DNA from: JBBIRM01 sp037441765 | GTDB lineage: Bacteria > Desulfobacterota > BSN033 > UBA1163 | DNA: 8,185 nt | NCBI GenBank assembly: GCA_037441765.1 | Contig: JBBIRM010000130.1 | Location: forward strand, 1-8,185 | Direction: 5' to 3' | In this document: positions 1 through 6,072 of the stretch, piece by piece | How positions within the stretch are numbered: the stretch's first letter is position 1 | How the letters are laid out: every line of letters begins with the position of its first letter | Translations under genes and position numbers: made by a program | The notes under the pieces: model-generated | Seen by the model: the letters and a program-made list of their open reading frames with translations, nothing else | The model's database searches: none | Told to the model about the DNA's origin: nothing

Positions 1-40
1 TATCCCCCTCACCTTTGTCCTCTCCCCAGGGGGAGAGGAG
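1..40. repeat. GC-rich hairpin repeat at window edge
   Basis: A pyrimidine-rich stretch leads into a perfect inverted repeat: CCTCTCCCC (19-27) pairs with GGGGAGAGG (30-38) around a two-base turn. From general knowledge, hairpins of this CCCTCACC...CTCTCCCC/GGGGAGAGG type are scattered in many proteobacterial and environmental genomes. No T-run follows the stem, so it does not look like an intrinsic terminator for either strand. The element may begin left of the window. Confidence 0.55.
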
Positions 41-108
41 ATCAGAAGTGGTGCAATTTTAAAAATTAAACAGTGCACTTTTGATTTTTAGCTAACAAAT
101 ATTTTTTG

Positions 109-351
109 GAGATTTCGTGATCCCTCACTTAAGGGGGGATTATATGGATCGGGTAGGGATATCTCCGAAAATCTTATATAGCGGATCGGTTAATAGAATG
201 TCTGAAGAAAGGGATTTCATCTAAGGAGATTGTAGCCTTTTCAATACTAAAGTGATTCTGTAGTAAGGGAGCACTCTATGGGTTTCCGCTATAAGATTTT
301 CTACGACATCCCTACCCGATTCTCCGGATGAGTGAGATGTTACGAGACCTC
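109..351. repeat. Palindromic element A, copy 1 (complete)
   Basis: The strongest arms are 148-185 and the reverse complement of 285-320, both reading ATCGGGTAGGGAT...AAAATCTTAT...AGCGGA. Weaker matching continues outward: 109-131 and the reverse complement of 329-351 agree at 16 of 23 positions. The core between the arms is about 100 bp, encodes nothing convincing and shows no transposase. The right half (about 240-351) recurs inverted at 8095-8185, which shows that this is a dispersed repeat. Its right end overlaps the left end of element B at about 344-351. The size and long imperfect terminal inverted repeats fit a MITE-like non-autonomous element; the parent family is unknown. Confidence 0.75.
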
Positions 352-465
352 TGAAAAACTCCTTGAAATACCGAGGGGATTTATCAATAGGGCTAAAACT
401 ATGAAGGTAACCGCTCGAAGGCTTTTTCACCCCACCTGGTTTAAAGTATTTAGGATCAGAGGAGG
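344..465 (+). repeat. Element B, copy 1 (degenerate, overlaps the TrmN6-like gene)
   Basis: The left end (344-376) matches the left end of B copy 3 (7857-7889) at 26 of 33 positions, including the CTCTGAAAAA terminus. The right half keeps the CACCCCACCT block (429-438) and a TTTAAAGTATTT stretch corresponding to the right arm of the other copies. Laid on the 122-bp intact copy, the end falls near 465, although a few internal bases are missing or diverged. The stop codon of the - strand methyltransferase (427-429) lies inside the element. The inner boundary is uncertain because the native gene sequence here also resembles the element terminus. Confidence 0.65.
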
Positions 466-1134
466 CAGTACCTTTAACTCCACCCCGCTTTTCTTGATTG
501 CTTCGATAAGAACAAATTTGGAAGGGTCTTTCTGTCGGGGGTAAATAAGTTTTAATCGCTTTGGTTCCAGATGAGACTTCCTTAAGGCGACAATGAGATC
601 AACTAACCTCGATGAAGAAAAGATAAAATAGCATCTCCCTTTTTGTGAGAGAAGATAAGAAGCTATCTGGGTGAGTTCTTCAATGGTTCCGTTGATCTCG
701 TGACGGGCAACTGCCTTCTCCTCACATGGATTTATCCTGCCAGTACGTAGTCTTCGATATGGGGGGTTGGAGAAGACAACATCAAAGGACCCTGGAGGAA
801 ATATATTCCTCAGTTCTCTATAGTCTTGATGAAGAATTGATATCTTATCTTCAAGACGGTTTAAGATCACATTCCTCTGAGCGGATTCGGCAAGAGACTT
901 TTGGATTTCAACACCGATAAAGGATCTTCCTTTGGTCGTCTTCGATAGTAAGAGAGGAAGAATACCACAACCTGTTCCTAAATCGATAGCCCTTTCATTC
1001 TTTCGAATTTGGATAAATTGACTCAGAAGTATTGAATCGATCGAAAATCGATAGCCTCTCTTTTTCTGTATAACCTTAAGAGTTCCATTGAAAAAAGTAT
1101 CAAGGGTTTCATCAGGTAAAGGGTAAGGTTCCAC
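427..1134 (-). CDS. trmN6: TrmN6-family tRNA (adenine-N6)-methyltransferase with an altered C-terminus
   Basis: This is a class I SAM-dependent methyltransferase of the TrmN6/YfiC-YabB type (COG4123). Characterised members make N6-methyladenosine at A37 of tRNA-Val in the cytoplasm; the exact target here is inferred. Visible marks are the N-terminal GYRFSIDSILL segment (27-37), SAM motif I DLGTGCG (51-57), the acidic VE after strand 2 (75-76) and the catalytic NPPY (123-126). The start is GTG: an in-frame TAA lies two codons upstream and there is no Shine-Dalgarno, consistent with a leaderless message from the promoter at 1144-1171. At 235 aa it is slightly short. Relatives usually continue past the PPLI motif with a tail of the YxxxGxYTxE kind, whereas this one has only seven or eight residues, encoded in repeat element B, and then stops. 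The fold and catalytic motifs are intact, so it may still be active. Confidence 0.85.
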   Translation of the reverse strand: MEPYPLPDETLDTFFNGTLKVIQKKRGYRFSIDSILLSQFIQIRKNERAIDLGTGCGILPLLLSKTTKGRSFIGVEIQKSLAESAQRNVILNRLEDKISILHQDYRELRNIFPPGSFDVVFSNPPYRRLRTGRINPCEEKAVARHEINGTIEELTQIASYLLSQKGRCYFIFSSSRLVDLIVALRKSHLEPKRLKLIYPRQKDPSKFVLIEAIKKSGVELKVLPPLILNTLNQVG

Positions 1135-1143
1135 AAATTAAAA

Positions 1144-1171
1144 ATTATCATATAAAAAAATAGGCTGTCAA
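1144..1171 (-). promoter_or_regulatory. Sigma-70-type promoter for the TrmN6-like gene, very close to the start codon
   Basis: On the - strand, a perfect TTGACA (1171-1166) is followed after 16 bases by GATAAT (1149-1144). Only nine bases separate this -10 box from the GTG at 1134. A start site at the usual distance would fall around 1137-1139, giving a leader of only a few bases. This fits the absence of any Shine-Dalgarno sequence. Confidence 0.6.
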
Positions 1172-1384
1172 ATTTAAATTCAATTTTTGGTTAATGGGTG
1201 TTAAAATTTGTTCAAAAATGAGGAGGAGTGAAAAAAAAGTATTCACCCAATATAAGTCATTAAAGATAATTCTTTAGCCAAAATTTTCAAATATTTAATA
1301 ATTTTGATTAATTATGTAATGATACAGGGTTGTTGGTATGGATATTGCTTAAAAGGATTCTAAGAAAGATCTGTTATAATTTTC

Positions 1385-1413
1385 TTGACAAATAATTGAT
1401 AAGAGGCTAATTT
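1385..1413 (+). promoter_or_regulatory. Sigma-70-type promoter for the LysM gene
   Basis: TTGACA (1385-1390), a 17-base spacer and TAATTT (1408-1413). Transcription would start near 1420, giving a leader of about 35 bases that includes the Shine-Dalgarno AGGAGG at 1445-1450. The AT-rich DNA upstream could act as an UP element. Confidence 0.6.
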
Positions 1414-1455
1414 TTAAAAAACCTTAAGGAATTAAAGAAATTTTAGGAGGTCTAT

Positions 1456-2232
1456 ATGATGAGAGGATGGGGAATTTATATAATGGTTGGGATGATGATA
1501 TTTTCCCCATTTCTACTTTCTCCACTTGCGGAGGAGAAGAAAGAAGGGGAAGAGATTTATACCATTAAGCAGGGGGATACCCTTTGGGATATCTCCGCCA
1601 GATTTTTAAAAGATCCTTTTCTTTGGCCGAAGTTATGGCAGAGAAATCCCTATATCACCAATCCTCACTGGATCTATCCTGGACAACCTATTCGTCTTTC
1701 GCCGTATGAGGAGGTAAGGAAAGAGGAACCCAAGAAGGTGGTGGTTGAGGAAAAGCCAAAAGAAGTGGCAAAGGAACCAGAGGTCAAAAAAGTCGTAGAA
1801 CCCACTCCAGAGAAACCACCTGTAGTGGTTGAAGAGAAGAAGCCTTTGGTGGAGAAGCCTGCCGTCTTTCCTGAAATTCGATCGGCTGGATTTTTTAGCG
1901 ATATTGATTATAAAGGAGTCGGCATAATCCTTGAGAGCAAAGAAGGGAAAACCCTTATGTCGGAAGGGGATATTTGTTATCTTGCCTTCAAAACCGCTGA
2001 TCCTGTTTTAATTGGAGATAAATACACAGTTTTCAGGGCTTCTGAATTAATTGTCCATCCCACTACTGGAAAGAGGATCGGGCGAAGATATAATATTACA
2101 GGAAATATTCAGATCATCGATCGCTATGGAACATTTTATACCGCCAAAGTGATTGAAGCCTTTGATGCCATTGAAAAAGGAGATATGATTCGTCCCTATA
2201 TAAAAGAAAGGATGGAGATCGAAAGAAAGTAA
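1456..2232 (+). CDS. Secreted LysM-domain protein
   Basis: A 258-aa envelope protein. Residues 1-25 form an N-terminal hydrophobic segment (signal peptide or membrane anchor). A LysM domain (about 34-82) carries YTIKQGDTLWDIS and the closing YPGQPIRL, predicting peptidoglycan binding on the outer side of the inner membrane. A linker rich in K, E, P and V (about 85-137) is followed by a C-terminal domain (about 140-250) with a GDKYTVFR segment and a late GDMIRPY turn. No catalytic domain is visible, so a structural or scaffolding role is more likely than hydrolysis. AGGAGG (1445-1450) could serve either of two adjacent ATGs (1456 or 1459); the second has the more usual 8-base spacing. LysM proteins of this design are familiar upstream of dprA in deltaproteobacteria. 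The strong terminator behind it suggests its own transcript. Confidence 0.85.
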   Translation: MMRGWGIYIMVGMMIFSPFLLSPLAEEKKEGEEIYTIKQGDTLWDISARFLKDPFLWPKLWQRNPYITNPHWIYPGQPIRLSPYEEVRKEEPKKVVVEEKPKEVAKEPEVKKVVEPTPEKPPVVVEEKKPLVEKPAVFPEIRSAGFFSDIDYKGVGIILESKEGKTLMSEGDICYLAFKTADPVLIGDKYTVFRASELIVHPTTGKRIGRRYNITGNIQIIDRYGTFYTAKVIEAFDAIEKGDMIRPYIKERMEIERK

Positions 2233-2267
2233 AAATAGAATTAATTTAACTCCTTTAAAATTTATCA

Positions 2268-2325
2268 GGTTTAGGAGATAAAGAGGTTCAATCAAGATTT
2301 ACTCTTTATTTCTTAAACCTTTTTT
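2268..2325 (+). terminator. Strong intrinsic terminator after the LysM gene
   Basis: An 18-bp stem, arm 2268-2285 (starting GGTTTA) against 2302-2319 (ending TAAACC), is complete apart from two G-U wobbles, with a 16-base loop. It is followed at once by six T residues (2320-2325). It lies 36 bases after the LysM stop codon and should separate that transcript from dprA. Confidence 0.9.
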
Positions 2326-2453
2326 GTTAACATTCAAATCCATCTTCCTTAGAGAGGATACCCTGAATCCGGATGGTTTAGGGGGAAACTGGTCGAGGAA
2401 AGCCTACTTCCCTGGTCCTTTTTAGCCGATACATATTATTCATAGGGGACTTT
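2326..2453 (+). other. Upstream region of dprA
   Basis: These 128 bases lie between the LysM terminator and dprA. The second half is richer in GC than the flanks and can form a few short stems, such as GTTT/AAAC around 2378-2392. I cannot match it to any riboswitch or leader class. A TATTAT at 2434-2439 could be a -10 box, but no matching -35 stands at the right distance. AGGGG at 2444-2448 is the probable Shine-Dalgarno, five bases before the dprA ATG. Confidence 0.4.
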
Positions 2454-3551
2454 ATGGGTGATGAAATTTTCTATTGGTTAGCACTGAATTTCGTCCAAGG
2501 GATTGGAAGCGTCATCTTTCGCAGACTCGTCGATCGATTCAGAAGCCCTGAGGCTGTTTTTCGTGCTACGGAGAAGGAATTGTTAAAAGTTGAGGGAGTA
2601 AGTAGAAATTTAATCTTAGAAATCCAAAAAGGTCCACATGAAAAAAGGGTAAGAAAGGAGTTGGCCCTTCTCAATGAGGTCGGAGGGAAAATTTTAACCT
2701 TTCATGATGAACTCTATCCATATCGTTTAAGGGAAATCTACGATCCTCCTCCATTGCTCTATCTAAGAGGAGATTTAAAAAAAGAGGATGAATTGGCAGT
2801 GGCGGTTATAGGGAGTAGAAAGACAACTCAATACGGCAGATGGATGGCTGAAAAGATCAGCCAGGATCTAAGTCGGCATGGAATCACGATTGTCAGCGGG
2901 ATGGCAAGGGGAATTGATTCAATCGCTCATTGGGGAGCCCTCTCAAGTGGGGGAAGGACGATTGCCGTGTTGGGTTGTGGAGTGGATGTGATATATCCTG
3001 CTGAAAACAGAGCCCTATCAAGAAAGATTATCGAGCAGGGAGCACTCCTATCTGAATTTCCAATGGGGACTCCTCCAGAAAGCGGTCACTTTCCGAGAAG
3101 AAACCGGATCATCAGTGGGCTTGCAATCGGAGTGGTCATTGTCCAGGCAGGGGAGAGGAGTGGGGCTTTAATCACAGCAGGTTATGCCCTTGAACAAGGT
3201 AGGGAGGTATTTGCAGTCCCAGGGAATGTAGGAACAGAAACAAGCCGTGGAACCAATCGCTTGATTCGAGAAGGGGCAAAAATGGTGGAATCGAGTGATG
3301 ACATCCTTGAGGAGATCCTTCCACAATGGAAAAAAGCGAGGGAAGGTAGCCAAGAGGAGGAGTTCTTTTTAGATCTTTCAGAGGAGGAGAGAAAATTATA
3401 TTCACTTTTGGGCACCGACCCCTTGCATATCGATACACTCATCAGGGGAAGTCAGCTTGAACCAGGACAGGTCTCGAGCCTCCTTTTGAATTTAGAAATG
3501 AAGGGTTTGGTCGCCCAATGGCCAGGAAAATATTTTAGTAAGAAGATGTGA
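2454..3551 (+). CDS. dprA: DNA-processing protein DprA
   Basis: DprA (Smf) binds incoming single-stranded DNA, protects it and loads RecA during natural transformation; it is also widespread in species not known to be competent. At 365 aa the protein is complete. It has an N-terminal helix-hairpin-helix region (about 10-55), then the Rossmann-like core with AVIGSR (117-122), SGMARGID (148-155), GCGVDVIYPAEN (174-185), FPRRNRIISGL (213-223), ERSGALITA (234-242) and VPGN (255-258). A C-terminal winged-helix (DprA-WH) domain spans about 305-365. The start is supported by AGGGG five bases upstream. topA follows 82 bases later with no terminator between them, so the two are probably co-transcribed. 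No competence pilus genes are in the window, so the physiological role here is open. Confidence 0.96.
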   Translation: MGDEIFYWLALNFVQGIGSVIFRRLVDRFRSPEAVFRATEKELLKVEGVSRNLILEIQKGPHEKRVRKELALLNEVGGKILTFHDELYPYRLREIYDPPPLLYLRGDLKKEDELAVAVIGSRKTTQYGRWMAEKISQDLSRHGITIVSGMARGIDSIAHWGALSSGGRTIAVLGCGVDVIYPAENRALSRKIIEQGALLSEFPMGTPPESGHFPRRNRIISGLAIGVVIVQAGERSGALITAGYALEQGREVFAVPGNVGTETSRGTNRLIREGAKMVESSDDILEEILPQWKKAREGSQEEEFFLDLSEEERKLYSLLGTDPLHIDTLIRGSQLEPGQVSSLLLNLEMKGLVAQWPGKYFSKKM

Positions 3552-3633
3552 TCGTTGATCGTGAGTGGGGTCTTTTTTAAAAAAATTTTGGCGATGATAG
3601 ACACTTACAACCATTCAGATAGGAGTTTCTGAG

Positions 3634-5856
3634 ATGTCAAAAGGGTTAATTGTGGTTGAATCTCCAGCAAAGGTCAGGACGCTTCAGAAGTTTTTAGGAG
3701 AGGACTATATCATCAAAGCATCAGTAGGTCATATAAAAGACCTCCCTGAGGACGAATTAGGAGTGGATATTCAGAAAGATTTTCAACCGAGGTATGTGGT
3801 CCTTCCTGGAAAGGCAAAGGTTATCCGAGAACTGAAAAAGGCAAGCAAAGATGTGAAGAAGATTTACCTCGGGCCTGATCCAGACAGGGAGGGGGAGGCC
3901 ATTGCCTGGCATATCGCTGAAGAGATAGGAGATGGGAATAAGGATATTTATCGTGTTCTCTTCAATGAAATTACACAGAAGGCTGTCCTGGAAGCACTGA
4001 AACATCCTAGTTCACTCCAACCCTCTAAATACGAAGCCCAACAAGCCAGGCGGATCTTAGACCGTTTGGTTGGATATCAAATCAGTCCTCTGCTCTGGGA
4101 TAAGGTCCGGAGAGGCCTGAGCGCAGGTCGTGTCCAATCCGTTGCGGTTCGCATCATCTGTGAAAGAGAAAGAGAAATTCAGAACTTCGTTCCAAAAGAG
4201 TATTGGTCTATTACTGCTACGCTGAGGGGGAAGGATTCCCCCACTTCCTTCGAGGCCAAATTGGTAAAGTGGAGAGGAAGAAAGATCAACTTGACCAATG
4301 AGTCAGAGGCAAGGGCCCTGAAGGAGATTCTTGAGAAGGCCTCTTATACCGTTTTAAAAATCAATCAACAAGAGAAGAAGCGCCATCCTCTCCCTCCCTT
4401 TATCACCAGCCGCCTCCAACAAGAGGCCTATCGAAAACTATCATTCACTGCCAACAAGACAATGAGAATTGCCCAGCAGTTATACGAAGGGGTTGACCTT
4501 GGTGAGATGGGGGTCGTGGGACTGATTACATATATGAGGACGGATTCCGTTAGGGTCTCCTCTGAAGCAGTTCATAAAGTTCGAAACTTGATTAAGGAGC
4601 GTTTTGGAGAAACCTATCTTCCTCCTAAACCCAATCTCTATAAGAGCGGAAAGAGTGCACAGGAGGCCCATGAAGCGATTCGTCCCACATCCATGGAATT
4701 GGATCCTGAAAAGTTGAAGGATAGATTGGACAAAGACCAGTGGGCCCTTTATAAATTGATCTGGGATCGATTTGTCGCATCTCAAATGGCCCCTGCTGTC
4801 TTCCAGCAGACCACTGTGGAGATTCAGGCCGATGAGGCCATTTTTAGTGCTGTGGGTACGGTTCCAGTCTTTCAGGGATTTATGGCCATCTATATCGAAT
4901 CGGAAGAAAACCATGAAGAAAAGGAAGAGGAGAAAGGCTTACCATCCCTCTCAGAAGGAGAAGTATTGGAACTATTGGGTTTGACTTCCAAACAACACTT
5001 CACACAACCGCCTAATCGTTTTTCAGAAGCCACACTGATTAAAGAGTTAGAGGAGAGGGGGATCGGAAGACCCTCCACCTATGCGACTATTTTAACCACG
5101 ATTAAAGAAAGAGGGTATGTCAATGTGGAAAAAGGTAAGTTTTTCCCTACAGAGTTGGGATGTCTGGTCAATGACCTTTTGGTGGTCAATTTTCCCGACA
5201 TTTTTGATGTCGAGTTTACCGCCCAGATGGAAGAGAGTTTAGATAAGATCGAAGAAGGAGAAAAGGGTTGGGTTGAGACGTTAAGAGAATTTTATCTTCC
5301 TTTCCAAAGGGATTTAGAGATGGCCAAAGTTTCGATGAGGGATTTAAAAAAGGAAAAGATCCCTACAGAGATTCCTTGTGAGAAGTGTGGTGCAAAGATG
5401 GTGAAACGTTGGGGCAAGAGGGGATTTTTTTTGGCCTGCTCTAACTATCCAAAGTGTCGTTATACACGAGAAGTGGTTGAAAACGGAAAGGATAGGTTGG
5501 ATGTAGAGGCTCGTTGTGAAAAATGTGGAAGTCCCATGGTCATTCGAAACGGGAAGTTTGGAAGATTTCTGGCCTGCTCCAATTACCCTTCCTGTAAATT
5601 TACCCAATCCCTTGAGACAGGGGTCCGTTGTCCCCAACCTAAGTGTGAGGGGATGATAATAGAAAGAAAGACACGTAAAGGAAAGACCTTCTATAGTTGT
5701 TCAAATTATCCTCAATGCACCTTTGCCCTATGGGATAGACCTATTCCAGAGAAGTGCCCAATTTGTGAATCCCCCTATTTGATCGAGAAGGAAGGAAAGG
5801 GAGGAATAGTCAGACGCTGTCCCAGGAAAGAATGCGGTTATCGTTCTCAAGAATAA
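3634..5856 (+). CDS. topA: DNA topoisomerase I (type IA)
   Basis: Relaxes negatively supercoiled DNA by passing strands through a transient single-strand break. The Toprim domain (1-115) has the catalytic ESPAK glutamate (E9) and the acidic triad of DPDREGE (D82, D84, E86) for Mg2+. The nucleophile is Y300 in ITYMRTDS, with R302 next to it. EEKG- and E-rich residues 424-442 form a charged insertion loop. RGIGRPSTYA (475-484) is the usual late core motif. The tail carries four four-cysteine zinc ribbons: C582/585/602/608, C628/631/648/654, C666/671/689/695 and C708/711/729/734. The length of 740 aa is normal. AGGAG (3621-3625) stands eight bases before the ATG. No terminator is visible behind it; the next feature is mobile element B. 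Confidence 0.97.
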   Translation: MSKGLIVVESPAKVRTLQKFLGEDYIIKASVGHIKDLPEDELGVDIQKDFQPRYVVLPGKAKVIRELKKASKDVKKIYLGPDPDREGEAIAWHIAEEIGDGNKDIYRVLFNEITQKAVLEALKHPSSLQPSKYEAQQARRILDRLVGYQISPLLWDKVRRGLSAGRVQSVAVRIICEREREIQNFVPKEYWSITATLRGKDSPTSFEAKLVKWRGRKINLTNESEARALKEILEKASYTVLKINQQEKKRHPLPPFITSRLQQEAYRKLSFTANKTMRIAQQLYEGVDLGEMGVVGLITYMRTDSVRVSSEAVHKVRNLIKERFGETYLPPKPNLYKSGKSAQEAHEAIRPTSMELDPEKLKDRLDKDQWALYKLIWDRFVASQMAPAVFQQTTVEIQADEAIFSAVGTVPVFQGFMAIYIESEENHEEKEEEKGLPSLSEGEVLELLGLTSKQHFTQPPNRFSEATLIKELEERGIGRPSTYATILTTIKERGYVNVEKGKFFPTELGCLVNDLLVVNFPDIFDVEFTAQMEESLDKIEEGEKGWVETLREFYLPFQRDLEMAKVSMRDLKKEKIPTEIPCEKCGAKMVKRWGKRGFFLACSNYPKCRYTREVVENGKDRLDVEARCEKCGSPMVIRNGKFGRFLACSNYPSCKFTQSLETGVRCPQPKCEGMIIERKTRKGKTFYSCSNYPQCTFALWDRPIPEKCPICESPYLIEKEGKGGIVRRCPRKECGYRSQE

Positions 5857-5905
5857 AGGGGTTCAATTTCCTCACCTCTCTTACCCTTCAGTTAGAAATT
5901 ACAAT

Positions 5906-6027
5906 GAGAGTTCTGAAAAAGTCATAGAAAGACTGAGGAGGTAGGGTTCCAAACCTTTCGAATGCGGGCTTTTCCACCCCACCTCCCCATTCTATAAAAC
6001 TCGTTTTAAACCTTTTTCAGAGATCTC
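5906..6027 (+). mobile_element. Element B, copy 2 (intact MITE-like, 122 bp, with target duplication)
   Basis: The terminal inverted repeats are GAGAGTTCTGAAAAAG (5906-5921) and, read from the other side, GAGATCTCTGAAAAAG (6027-6012): 14 of 16 match. The same 5-bp word ACAAT lies immediately outside both ends (5901-5905 and 6028-6032), as expected for a transposition target duplication. The interior is quasi-palindromic, with a GGAGGTAGGG block in the left arm and its counterpart in the right arm, and it encodes nothing. This is the cleanest of three copies in the window, all in the same orientation. The parent transposase is not here and I cannot assign a family. Confidence 0.8.
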
Positions 6028-6035
6028 ACAATATT

Positions 6036-6064
6036 TTGCAAATTAAGTTTAGAAGGAATAAAAT
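6036..6064 (+). promoter_or_regulatory. Predicted trmFO promoter, abutting element B and the start codon
   Basis: TTGCAA (6036-6041), a 17-base spacer and TAAAAT (6059-6064). Only eight bases lie between the -10 box and the ATG at 6073, so a start site at the usual distance would be at about 6070-6072. The only Shine-Dalgarno-like run, AGAAGGA at 6051-6057, is 15 bases from the ATG (too far) and would not be transcribed from this promoter. Confidence 0.5.
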
Positions 6065-6072
6065 AGAAATCG

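Larger units (their letters stand above)
1135..1455. other. AT-rich divergent intergenic region
   Basis: This 321-bp gap separates the - strand methyltransferase from the + strand LysM gene. It is strongly AT-rich and holds one promoter for each direction (1144-1171 on -, 1385-1413 on +). I see no tRNA, no recognisable riboswitch and no gene. A GTG at 1228 follows AGGAGG by one base and would encode only an 11-residue peptide; I do not count it. Bases 1200-1370 show no feature I can name. Confidence 0.7.

Noticed and set aside
221..430. 69-aa ORF on the - strand
   Set aside because: It runs through elements A and B, which are palindromic repeats; nothing suggests translation.
332..544. 70-aa ORF on the + strand
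   Set aside because: It crosses element B and the antisense of the TrmN6-like gene; a shadow frame.
1219..1263. Possible 11-residue leader peptide with AGGAGG before a GTG at 1228
   Set aside because: The Shine-Dalgarno is only one base from the start, and the promoter for the downstream gene lies after it (1385), so it would not be in that leader.
1345..1380. TTGCTT ... TATAAT as a second LysM promoter
   Set aside because: The spacer would be 24 bases, too long; the TTGACA-17-TAATTT pair downstream is better.
3560..3598. T-run after dprA as a terminator
   Set aside because: The run TTTTTTAAAAAAA has no GC-rich stem before it; read-through into topA is more likely.
4480..4914. 144-aa ORF on the - strand
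   Set aside because: It is antisense to the topA core, where the + strand frame has all the catalytic motifs; no ribosome site or recognisable domain.
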